The notes under the pieces: model-generated
What the model was told of the DNA's origin: nothing
The model's database searches: none
The model's input: only the letters and a program-made list of their open reading frames with translations
Shown: one piece after another, positions 1 to 6,505 of the stretch
Layout of the letters: every line of letters begins with the position of its first letter
Position numbering within the stretch: position 1 is the first letter of the stretch
Program-made: the position numbers and the translations under genes
Origin: Pseudomonadota bacterium
GTDB taxonomy: Bacteria > Pseudomonadota > Gammaproteobacteria > Burkholderiales > SG8-39
Assembly: GCA_021825225.1 (NCBI GenBank)
Contig: JAKAIH010000162.1
Location: 1-6,523 of the forward strand
Direction of reading: 5' to 3'
DNA: 6,523 nt

Positions 1-459
1 GCCGAATTGCCCGCCGCCTCGCCGGTTTCCGCGGCGACGGAGTTGGCGCTGGCGACGCTGGAACCGCAGCCCATTGCTGTGGCGGCGCCGAGCGAGCCCG
101 ATCGCGAACCGGCGCTGCTGCTGGCGCTGGCGCCGCCGGCCGCGCCGCAGGTGGTGGCCACGCTGGAGCCGCAACCGGTGCCGGTGCGCGAGGCGCAGGA
201 GCCGGGGGAACTGCGCGCGCTGGCGCGCCGGCTAGCTGCCGCGCAGCCGGTAGCACAGCCACAGCCGGTGCAATTGCAGGCCGCTGCCGCGCGACACCAC
301 CATGAACCGCGTCCTGCGCCTGCGGTGACTGTGGTGGCGCTGGCGCAGCACAGTGCCGCGCCTGCTTCCGCGGAGGATTCGAGGGCGAAAGAAGTGCGCA
401 TCGAACGCCACGCGCCGCGCTACTTCACCGATTACCGCGGCGCCATGTTCTTCATGTAG
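1..459 (+). CDS. Ala/Pro-rich protein of unknown function, 3' part only
   Basis: I do not recognise this protein. The frame is already open at the first base of the window, so the start lies upstream and only the last 152 or so residues are visible, ending in TAG at 457-459. Most of it is low-complexity Ala/Pro/Gln/Val/Leu sequence, probably disordered. The segment ATLEPQP occurs twice, coded at 52-72 and 157-177, about 35 residues apart, each followed by hydrophobic/Pro residues, which suggests a degenerate repeat. A His triplet (HHH) lies near 295-303. The last 25 residues change character: they are charged, then aromatic, ending in YRGAMFFM, and may be a small ordered or conserved tail. 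No membrane segment or enzyme motif is visible. Third codon positions are strongly G/C, as in the neighbouring genes, so I take it as truly coding. It converges on the EamA permease gene with a gap of about 20 bases. Possible identities include a periplasmic linker or envelope-associated protein, but this is a guess. Confidence 0.7.
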   Translation, partial: AELPAASPVSAATELALATLEPQPIAVAAPSEPDREPALLLALAPPAAPQVVATLEPQPVPVREAQEPGELRALARRLAAAQPVAQPQPVQLQAAAARHHHEPRPAPAVTVVALAQHSAAPASAEDSRAKEVRIERHAPRYFTDYRGAMFFM

Positions 460-463
460 TCGC

Positions 464-481
464 GCGCGGGAATTCCTGCGC
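464..481. terminator. Possible hairpin between convergent genes
   Basis: The short gap between the Ala/Pro-rich gene and the permease gene holds a near-perfect inverted repeat centred on GGAATTCC. GCGC flanks it on both sides, with one G/T mismatch that would be a G-U wobble in RNA. As RNA it gives a stem of seven pairs with an AAUU loop. Its last base is the first base of the permease stop codon on the plus-strand map. The position between two converging stop codons suits a bidirectional terminator. There is no U-tract on either side, so it is not a classical intrinsic terminator. Confidence 0.3.
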
Positions 482-1353
482 TAGCTGCCGCGTCTGGCCA
501 GATAGATGCCCGCGAGCACCACCAGCCCGCCCAGCAGCTGCACCGGCCCGACGGTTTCGCCCAGCAGCGCCCAGGCATAGATGGTGGCGAGCACCGGCTG
601 CAGCAGCAGACTCACCGAGGAGAAGGACGCGGGCAGATGCGCGAAGCCGAACGCGATCAGGCTCTGGCCCGCGATTTGCGGAACGAGGGCGAGGCCGACG
701 AGAACCAGCCAGCCGCCCGCCGACTGCGGCAGGAACACCTCGGCGGTGGCGAGGGCGTAGGGCAGCAGGGCGAGGGCCGCTACCGTCGTGGTGACTGCCA
801 TGAGCCTCGCAGTCGTAGTGCGCGCGCTGGCCGATTTGATCGCGAGCATGTATCCGGCATAGAACACTGCGGTCAGCACGCCGAGCGCATCGCCGGCGAA
901 GGCGCGGCCGCCAAGCGCGAAGTTGGGGCCGATGAGCAAGGCCGCGCCGCCCAGCGTCACACTCAAAGCGATCAGGAACAGGCGCGAAACGCGCTGGCGG
1001 AACAGGAGCCACGCGCCCAGAGTCACGAATATCGGTGCGAAGTTCGCCTCCAGCGTCGAATTGGCAACCGTGGTGTACATGATGGACACATGCCAGGCGC
1101 CGAGGTCGCCGGCGAAGCACAGCCCGGCGATGACCAGCGGTTTCCACGGCAGGGTGCGGGCGGCATCGGCGCGCCGCGACACGCCGGCCCAAATCCACAA
1201 GGGCACGAGCGCCAGCGCGACGCGCCAGAACGCGCTGGCGGTCGGCCCGGTGTCCGCGAGGCGCACGAAAATCGGCGCAAATGCAATGGCGGCGGCACCG
1301 AGGAGCAGCGCGGCGAAGGCGAGGGTTTTGCGCGAGGACTCAGTCTGACTCAT
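481..1353 (-). CDS. EamA-family (DMT superfamily) permease
   Basis: Inner-membrane protein of 290 residues, the usual length for a ten-helix drug/metabolite transporter with two EamA repeats (about residues 10-142 and 153-288). Hydrophobic segments are visible near residues 11-30, 41-57, 71-90, 105-118, 124-142, 153-173, 184-202, 213-235, 243-264 and 268-286. The motif APIFV occurs at 26-30, followed by a Gly-Pro and an FWR (42-44), and again at 106-110 (ANFAPIFV), as expected in this family. The second half ends with the typical LLGE (263-266) and a final helix before a basic tail, ARRGS. EamA proteins export or import small metabolites, but the substrate cannot be read from sequence. The ATG overlaps the trhO stop as ATGA (1353-1350), and no Shine-Dalgarno is visible, so translation is probably coupled to trhO and both genes share the promoter upstream of trhO. 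The family call is secure; the substrate is unknown. Confidence 0.92.
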   Translation of the reverse strand: MSQTESSRKTLAFAALLLGAAAIAFAPIFVRLADTGPTASAFWRVALALVPLWIWAGVSRRADAARTLPWKPLVIAGLCFAGDLGAWHVSIMYTTVANSTLEANFAPIFVTLGAWLLFRQRVSRLFLIALSVTLGGAALLIGPNFALGGRAFAGDALGVLTAVFYAGYMLAIKSASARTTTARLMAVTTTVAALALLPYALATAEVFLPQSAGGWLVLVGLALVPQIAGQSLIAFGFAHLPASFSSVSLLLQPVLATIYAWALLGETVGPVQLLGGLVVLAGIYLARRGS

Positions 1354-2087
1354 GCGCCGTGGCTGCTTGCGCCGCCCGTCTGGCGCAGGCCGGCGTCGAG
1401 CGCCACGCGCTCATCGAAGACGAAGCAGTCGCCGCGGAAATGCGCGCCGCCGCATTGCTCGAAATAATTGAGTATGCCGCCATCGAGCTGATACACGTTG
1501 CGAAAACCCTGGCTGATCAGCCAGGGCGCAGCCTTTTCGCAGCGTATGCCGCCGGTGCAGAAGGTGACGACAGGCCGGTCCTTTAGTTCTTCGGGCAGCG
1601 CCGGCGTCGCTTGCGGAAACTCGCTGAACGACTTCAGCCCGAGCGAGACCGTGTGCTCGAACGAGCCCAGGTCCACTTCGAACTGGTTGCGCGTATCGAG
1701 CAGCACGATCTCTCGCCCTTCGTCCAGCCAGCGCTTGAGTTCCTGCGGCGCGAGCCGCGGCGCGCTCGCCTCGGCCGGGTCGATTTCAGGACGCCGCATG
1801 CTGACGATTTCCCGTTTTGATTTCACCAGCAATCGGCGGAAAGGCTGCCTGGCCGACCAGCTGCGCTTGACTTCGATCGGGGCGAAACGCGCGTCCGCGC
1901 GCAGCGTCTGCATAAAGGCGCCGACGCCCGCGGCAGCGCCCGCAAGGAACAGGTTGATGCCCTCTGCGGCGATGAGAACGGTGCCCTTGAGGCGCAGCTC
2001 CGCCGCGCGCGTCTTGAGCCGTGCGCGCAATTGCGGCAGATCGTCGAGGGCGACGAAGCGGTAGGCGGCGATATTGAGTACGTTCAT
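1350..2087 (-). CDS. trhO: tRNA uridine(34) hydroxylase TrhO (YceA/UPF0176 rhodanese-family)
   Basis: A cytoplasmic rhodanese-like protein of 245 residues. TrhO homologues carry out O2-dependent hydroxylation of U34 in tRNAs that later receive mo5U or cmo5U, helping wobble decoding. An N-terminal acylphosphatase-like domain covers about residues 3-95; its family signature GTVLIAAEGIN is at 35-45. The rhodanese domain covers about 113-212, with LLDTRNQFE at 129-137. The active-site loop is CTGGIRCEKA, with Cys177 as the catalytic cysteine and a second Cys at 183, followed by the conserved YQLDGGILNYFE (199-210). The E. coli protein is about 350 residues; this one lacks the Cys-rich C-terminal extension and stops soon after FDERV (225-229), a short form seen in many proteobacteria. 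It is the first gene of a two-gene minus-strand unit with the EamA permease, and a TATAAT box lies about 40 bases upstream of its ATG. The Shine-Dalgarno is poor. Older annotation would call it a sulfurtransferase. Confidence 0.93.
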   Translation of the reverse strand: MNVLNIAAYRFVALDDLPQLRARLKTRAAELRLKGTVLIAAEGINLFLAGAAAGVGAFMQTLRADARFAPIEVKRSWSARQPFRRLLVKSKREIVSMRRPEIDPAEASAPRLAPQELKRWLDEGREIVLLDTRNQFEVDLGSFEHTVSLGLKSFSEFPQATPALPEELKDRPVVTFCTGGIRCEKAAPWLISQGFRNVYQLDGGILNYFEQCGGAHFRGDCFVFDERVALDAGLRQTGGASSHGA

Positions 2088-2126
2088 GGCAGGTTCACGC
2101 TGGCGCGACGGCGCAGCGGGGCCGCA

Positions 2127-2132
2127 ATTATA
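2127..2132 (-). promoter_or_regulatory. Candidate -10 box of the trhO-permease unit
   Basis: On the minus strand this reads TATAAT, a perfect sigma-70 -10 hexamer in otherwise GC-rich sequence. It lies 39 bases upstream of the trhO ATG, which would give a 5' leader of roughly 30 bases. No good -35 hexamer is present at 16-18 bases spacing, so the promoter may be weak or need an activator. Confidence 0.5.
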
Positions 2133-2180
2133 CTCGGCCGCATCGCTTTGGCGCGAAGCCCATGCGCAGCTGTGTGCGGG

Positions 2181-2189
2181 TGGTAAAAT
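2181..2189 (+). promoter_or_regulatory. Candidate extended -10 promoter for dnaE
   Basis: The sequence TGGTAAAAT matches an extended -10 element (TG, one base, then TAAAAT, one change from TATAAT). It would place the transcription start near 2196, about 20 bases before the preferred dnaE ATG. No clear -35 is visible, which is tolerable for an extended -10. Its position inside the longer upstream reading of dnaE (an ATG at 2162) is evidence against that longer start. Confidence 0.45.
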
Positions 2190-2215
2190 TTCAAGGTCTG
2201 CGTTTCACCCATCCT

Positions 2216-5200
2216 ATGACTCCCGCTTTCGTCCATTTACGCCTGCACAGCGAGTTCACCGTCACCGACGGCATCGTGCGCATCGACGAGGCGGTGGCGC
2301 GGGCGGCGGCGGACGGCATGCCCGCGCTTGCGATCACCGACCTGGCCAATCTGTTTGGCATGGTGAAGTTCTACAAGGAGGCGCGCGCGGCCGGGGTGAA
2401 ACCCGTGATCGGCTGCGACGCCTGGCTCAGCAACGAGGCCGAGCGCGACAAACCCTCGCGCCTGCTGCTCCTGGTGCGCAATCGCAAGGGTTTTTTGCAG
2501 CTGTCGGAACTGCTCACCCGCGCCTGGCTGGAGAACCAGGCGCGCGGCCGTGCCGAGATCAGGAAAGAGTGGCTCAGCGCCGCCGCCGTGGACGGCCTGC
2601 TCGCGCTCTCCGGCGCCCAGGCCGGGGACATAGGCGGCGCGCTGGCGCAGGATAACGTCGCGCAGGCCGAGCGCCTCGCCGGGGAATGGGCGCAGCTGTT
2701 CCCGCAGCGCTTTTATATCGAATTGCAGCGCGCCGGCGCCGCAGGCAATGAGAACTACATTGCGCGCGCGCTTGCACTCGCGGGCCGGCTCGGTTTGCCG
2801 GTGGTTGCGACCCATCCGGTGCAGTTTCTCAAGCCCGAGGAGTTCCTCGCGCACGAGGCGCGCGTGTGCATCGCCGAGGGTTACGTGCTCGCCGACCAGC
2901 GCCGGCCGCGCGTATTCACGCGGGAGAGCTACTTCAAATCGCAGGCGGAAATGGCGGAGCTGTTCGCCGACCTGCCCGAGGCGCTCGCCAACAGCGTGGA
3001 AATTGCGCGCCGCTGCAATCTCACGCTGGAACTGGGCAAGAGCAAGCTGCCGCTGTTTCCGACTCCGGCCGGAGTCAGTCTGGAGGACTATCTGGCGCAG
3101 CAGGCGGCGCAGGGCCTGGCAACGCGCCTGGCCAAGCTCTACCCCGGCGAACAAGAACGTGCCCGGCACGAGGCCGAGTACCGCGCGCGCCTGGAGTTCG
3201 AAATCAGGACCATCACCCAGATGGGTTTCTCCGGCTACTTCCTGATCGTCGCCGATTTCATCAACTGGGCCAAGGCGAATGCGGTGCCGGTGGGCCCCGG
3301 GCGCGGCTCGGGCGCGGGTTCGCTGGTCGCGTATTCGCTCGGCATCACCGACCTCGATCCGCTGCGCTACGATCTGCTGTTCGAGCGCTTTCTCAATCCG
3401 GAGCGGGTGTCGATGCCCGATTTCGACATCGACTTCTGCCAGGACGGCCGCGACCGGGTCATCGAATATGTGAAGAACAAATACGGCGCCCAGTCGGTGT
3501 CGCAGATCGCCACCTTCGGCACCATGGCGGCGAAGGCAGTGGTGCGCGACGTCGGGCGCGTGATGGAATGGAATTACGGCCGCACCGACGAACTGGCGAA
3601 GATGATTCCGTTCGCGCCGGGCAAGCTGATCACGCTGGCGATGGCGCGCGAGATGGAGCCGCGGCTTGCCGAACGCGAACAAAGCGACGAGGAAACGCGC
3701 GAGCTGCTGGCGCTCGCGGGGCAGCTCGAAGGCCTCACGCGCAACGTCGGCATGCACGCCGGCGGCGTGCTGATCGCGCCGGGCAAGCTCACCGATTTCT
3801 GTCCGCTGTATACGGCGCAGGGCGCCGAGAGCGTGGTGTCGCAGTTCGACATGAAGGACGTCGAAGCCGTAGGACTGGTGAAATTCGACTTTCTCGGCCT
3901 GACCACGCTCACCATCCTCGACTGGGCGATGCGCTACATCCGCGGCCGCCAGTACGGCGAACCGCGGCCGGATTTTTCGCTGGAGACGATCCCGCTCGAC
4001 GATCCGGGCATCTACAAGATTTTCGCCAGCGCCAATACCACCGCGGTGTTCCAGTTCGAATCGCGCGGCATGCGCGATCTGTTGAAGCAGGCCCGGCCCG
4101 ATCGCTTCGAGGACATCATCGCGCTGGTGGCGCTGTACCGTCCCGGCCCGATGGACCTGATTCCGGAATTCATCGAGCGCAAGCACGGCAGGCAGCGCGT
4201 CGAATACCTGGATGCGCGCCTGCAGCCGATCCTCGGCTCGACCTACGGCATCATGGTCTACCAGGAACAGGTGATGCAGATCGCGCAGGTGATCGGCGGC
4301 TACAGCCTGGGCGCGGCCGACCTGCTGCGCCGCGCGATGGGCAAGAAGAAACCGGAGGAGATGGCGCAGCAGCGCGACATTTTCGTCGCCGGCGCGGAAA
4401 AAAACGGCGTGGACAAGAAGAAGGCGAGCGAACTGTTCGACCTGATGGAGAAGTTCGCCGGCTACGGCTTCAACAAATCGCATGCGGCGGCCTATGCGCT
4501 GGTCGCCTGCCAGACCGCCTACCTGAAGGCGCGCTTTCCCGCGGAATTCATGGCGGCAAACTTTTCCGCGGTGATGGACGATACCGACAAGGTGCATGCG
4601 ATCTACGTCGACGCCCTGGCGAACGGGCTGAAGATATTGCCGCCCGACATCAATCATGGATCCTACCGCTTCGTGCCGGTGGACGAACAAAGCATCCGCT
4701 ACGGCCTGGGTGCGGTAAAGGGCACGGGCGAATCGGCGATCGGCGCCATCGTGCGCGCGCGCGAGGAGGGCGGTGTGTTTCGCGACCTGTTCGACTTCTG
4801 CGAGCGCATCGACAAGCGTGTCGTCAACCGCCGCGTGCTCGAGGCGCTGGTGCGCGCCGGGGCGTTCGACTGCATCAACCCCGACCGTGCCAGCCTGTTC
4901 GCATCGGTTGGAATCGCTCTGGAGGCCGCCGAGCAGCGCGAGCGCAATGCGCTGCAGGTCAATCTGTTCGGCGATGGCGGTGATGCCGGAGCCGAGCGCC
5001 CGGCGCTGATCGGCGTCGAACGCTGGGACGAGGGGCGCCTGCTGAAGGAGGAAAAGACCAGTCTCGGGTTTTATCTCTCCGGGCACCCTTTCAGCGCCTA
5101 CCGCGCCGAGGTGCAGCGTTTCGTGCGCAGCAGCCTCAAGAGCCTGCAGCCTGGCGCGAACGGCGACTACCAGCAAAAAAGCCAGCTTATCGCCGGCGTG

Positions 5201-5713
5201 GTCGAATCGGTGCGCATCCAGAGGACGCAGAGCGGGCGCATGGTGATCCTGAATCTGAGCGACGGCAGCGCCGCCCAGGAAGTGACCATTTACAGCGAAG
5301 TGTTCGATCAGTACCGGGACTTGTGCAAGGAGGACAACCTGCTGGTGATCGAGGCCAAGGTGAAGACCGTGCGCCGCGCCGCAGCGGGCGAGGAGGGCGA
5401 CGTCAGCTTCACGCGCATCATCGCCGACAGGATTTACGATCTCGCGGCGGCGCGCAGCCAGTTCGCCAAGGCGATACGCCTGTCGATCAACGGCGAGGCC
5501 AGCCGCGCAGGCGCCGCCGCGGCCGCCCGCCTCAAGGATATGCTTGCGCCGTATCGCAAGGGCAGCTGCCCGGTGTGCGTGTGCTACCACAACGGCTCGG
5601 CCAGTTGCGAAATGCGCCTGGGCGAGGACTGGCGGGTCAGGCCGGACGATGCGCTGATGCAGTCGCTCGCCGAATGGCTGCGGCCGGAAAACGTGCAAGT
5701 GCTCTACCCTTGA
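2216..5713 (+). CDS. dnaE: DNA polymerase III subunit alpha (DnaE)
   Basis: Catalytic subunit of the replicative polymerase: it extends primers from dNTPs at the fork within the holoenzyme. It has 1165 residues, close to the E. coli enzyme (1160). The PHP domain is about 1-270. The palm and fingers follow, with PGRGSGAGSL (361-370), catalytic Asp404 and Asp406 in PDFDIDF, and the third catalytic Asp558 in KFDFLGL; all three sit three residues later than E. coli D401, D403 and D555. YRPGPMDLIP (641-650) and GYGFNKSHAAAY (749-760) are also typical. A helix-hairpin-helix region lies near 800-885. QVNLF at 914-918 is the clamp-binding motif. The OB fold is about 988-1075, and the tau-binding tail runs to the end. 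An ATG at 2162 would add 18 residues, but I prefer 2216: MTPAFVHLRLHSEF aligns with the family start, and the candidate promoter lies inside the extension. The Shine-Dalgarno is weak. The stop overlaps the next gene. Proofreading must come from a separate subunit, because the PHP metal site is decayed. Confidence 0.98.
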   Translation: MTPAFVHLRLHSEFTVTDGIVRIDEAVARAAADGMPALAITDLANLFGMVKFYKEARAAGVKPVIGCDAWLSNEAERDKPSRLLLLVRNRKGFLQLSELLTRAWLENQARGRAEIRKEWLSAAAVDGLLALSGAQAGDIGGALAQDNVAQAERLAGEWAQLFPQRFYIELQRAGAAGNENYIARALALAGRLGLPVVATHPVQFLKPEEFLAHEARVCIAEGYVLADQRRPRVFTRESYFKSQAEMAELFADLPEALANSVEIARRCNLTLELGKSKLPLFPTPAGVSLEDYLAQQAAQGLATRLAKLYPGEQERARHEAEYRARLEFEIRTITQMGFSGYFLIVADFINWAKANAVPVGPGRGSGAGSLVAYSLGITDLDPLRYDLLFERFLNPERVSMPDFDIDFCQDGRDRVIEYVKNKYGAQSVSQIATFGTMAAKAVVRDVGRVMEWNYGRTDELAKMIPFAPGKLITLAMAREMEPRLAEREQSDEETRELLALAGQLEGLTRNVGMHAGGVLIAPGKLTDFCPLYTAQGAESVVSQFDMKDVEAVGLVKFDFLGLTTLTILDWAMRYIRGRQYGEPRPDFSLETIPLDDPGIYKIFASANTTAVFQFESRGMRDLLKQARPDRFEDIIALVALYRPGPMDLIPEFIERKHGRQRVEYLDARLQPILGSTYGIMVYQEQVMQIAQVIGGYSLGAADLLRRAMGKKKPEEMAQQRDIFVAGAEKNGVDKKKASELFDLMEKFAGYGFNKSHAAAYALVACQTAYLKARFPAEFMAANFSAVMDDTDKVHAIYVDALANGLKILPPDINHGSYRFVPVDEQSIRYGLGAVKGTGESAIGAIVRAREEGGVFRDLFDFCERIDKRVVNRRVLEALVRAGAFDCINPDRASLFASVGIALEAAEQRERNALQVNLFGDGGDAGAERPALIGVERWDEGRLLKEEKTSLGFYLSGHPFSAYRAEVQRFVRSSLKSLQPGANGDYQQKSQLIAGVVESVRIQRTQSGRMVILNLSDGSAAQEVTIYSEVFDQYRDLCKEDNLLVIEAKVKTVRRAAAGEEGDVSFTRIIADRIYDLAAARSQFAKAIRLSINGEASRAGAAAAARLKDMLAPYRKGSCPVCVCYHNGSASCEMRLGEDWRVRPDDALMQSLAEWLRPENVQVLYP

Positions 5714-6186
5714 ACCGTATCGCGCTCATCGACGTTGCCTTGCTCGATGCGGCCAGCCGGCTCGCGGCGGCCTCGCCGCGTCTGCGGCGGAATCACAATT
5801 TTCATGCGGGCGACGCGCATCCCTGCAACCGGCTGCTGAACGCGATCGAACCGGGCTCGTACGTGCGCCCGCATTGCCATCTCGCCGCAGACAAGGACGA
5901 AACCGTGCTGGTGCTGCGCGGCACAGTGGGAGTGCTGGAGTTCGACGGTGCCGGCCAGGTCTGCGGCAGCGCCTTGCTCTGCGCCGGCGGGGAGGCGATG
6001 GGCATCGACGTGCCGCACGGTACGTTTCATTCTCTCGTGGCGCTCGCGGCGGGAACGGTGTTCTTCGAAGCGAAGGCCGGACCTTACGCGCCCTTGCTGC
6101 CGCAGGAGCGTGCGCACTGGGCTCCCGAGGACGGCAGCGCGGACGCGCCGGGTTACCTCGACTGGATGCGCAGCCACTTCGAGTAG
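5710..6186 (+). CDS. WbuC-family cupin-fold metalloprotein
   Basis: A small cytoplasmic cupin of 158 residues if started at TTG 5710. The family signature is clear: NHNFHAGDAHPCNRLLNA at 28-45, then PHCH...KDET...LRG at 54-71. Cupin motif 1 supplies His55, His57 and Glu64 as likely metal ligands; motif 2, PHGTFHS at 102-108, supplies His103 and His107. VFFEAKAGPY at 117-126 is also typical. The family is named after wbuC in some E. coli O-antigen clusters, but no reaction is established, and here there are no sugar-pathway genes nearby. No ATG occurs in frame before residue 98. TTG 5710 overlaps the dnaE stop as TTGA and preserves the expected N-terminus (IALIDVALLDAASRL at 4-18); TTG 5740 is the alternative and would cut into it. 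No Shine-Dalgarno is visible, so translation probably depends on ribosomes finishing dnaE. The family call is firm; the start is moderately sure and the function unknown. Confidence 0.9.
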   Translation: MNRIALIDVALLDAASRLAAASPRLRRNHNFHAGDAHPCNRLLNAIEPGSYVRPHCHLAADKDETVLVLRGTVGVLEFDGAGQVCGSALLCAGGEAMGIDVPHGTFHSLVALAAGTVFFEAKAGPYAPLLPQERAHWAPEDGSADAPGYLDWMRSHFE

Positions 6187-6206
6187 TTGCCGTCCGGATT
6201 GCGAGC

Positions 6207-6237
6207 AAGCCGGTTCGCGACGACCGGAACCAGGCTT
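6207..6237. terminator. Possible hairpin between convergent cupin and acyP genes
   Basis: AAGCCGGTTC at 6207-6216 can pair with GAACC (6227-6231) and GGCTT (6233-6237). This gives a ten-pair stem with one bulged A and a ten-base loop. It sits in the 49-base gap between the cupin stop and the acyP stop, and its right arm covers the first two bases of the acyP stop triplet on the plus-strand map (6236-6238). No run of T follows on either strand, so an intrinsic terminator in the strict sense is not supported. A pause site or 3'-end stabiliser is equally possible. Confidence 0.3.
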
Positions 6238-6505
6238 ATTGCGTCGGCAACAGTTCGAATCCGGTGAAAGCGCCTTCGGCTGCGCTGACCTCTACACGTT
6301 CCACCTGCGCCGCCGGCGGACCCTTGCGTGCCCAGGCGATCAGTGCCTCCACGGCCTCGGGCGAGCCCGAGATCATCGCTTCGACACTGCCGCCGCGGCG
6401 GTTGCGCACCCAGCCGCTGACGCCCAGGCTCTGCGCCTGCTCGCTGAAGCGGTAGCGAAAGCCCACGCCCTGCACCAGGCCGAAAATGTCGAGATGCTTG
6501 ACCAT
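6236..6505 (-). CDS. acyP: Acylphosphatase
   Basis: A small cytoplasmic enzyme of 89 residues, the normal family length (about 90). It hydrolyses the carboxyl-phosphate bond of acyl phosphates such as acetyl phosphate or 1,3-bisphosphoglycerate; the physiological substrate in bacteria is uncertain. The phosphate-binding loop and first signature are [12 protein letters not shown] at 9-20, with Arg17 as the substrate-binding residue. The second signature is [13 protein letters not shown] at 31-43, with Asn35 as the residue that orients the catalytic water. The protein ends GFELLPTQ, where the family usually has a GFxxxx strand. The ATG at 6505-6503 is preferred because residues 2-8 fit the first strand of the fold. 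Only 18 bases upstream are visible; they hold a weak GGA and stay open in frame, so a slightly earlier start cannot be fully excluded. It converges on the cupin gene and shows no link to it. Confidence 0.95.
   Translation of the reverse strand: MVKHLDIFGLVQGVGFRYRFSEQAQSLGVSGWVRNRRGGSVEAMISGSPEAVEALIAWARKGPPAAQVERVEVSAAEGAFTGFELLPTQ

Noticed and set aside
637..1467. Plus-strand open frames across the permease and trhO genes
   Set aside because: The products are Arg/Gln/Ala-rich shadows of two minus-strand genes whose own translations match EamA and TrhO.
2162..2215. Eighteen-residue N-terminal extension of DnaE from the ATG at 2162
   Set aside because: The extension has no family similarity, has no ribosome binding site, and contains the likely dnaE promoter.
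2491..2497. T TTT TTG run in dnaE, also in phase for slippage
   Set aside because: The run is short, the -1 frame closes within about 140 bases, and there is no sign of a stimulatory structure. It is coding GFL in a conserved stretch.
2866..4983. Long plus-strand open frame overlapping dnaE in another phase
   Set aside because: An Arg/Gly/Ala-rich frame-shadow without family features. It matters only as the frame a -1 slip at 4399-4405 would enter.
2237..5698. Very long open frame (about 1153 codons) on the minus strand, antisense to dnaE
   Set aside because: It mirrors the codon pattern of a GC-rich gene read on the opposite strand. Its product is His/Arg/Ala/Leu-rich with no recognisable motif, while dnaE has all expected catalytic motifs.
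5704..6208. Minus-strand open frames opposite the cupin gene
   Set aside because: The products are Arg/Pro/His-rich shadows; the plus-strand frame carries the full cupin metal-binding motifs.
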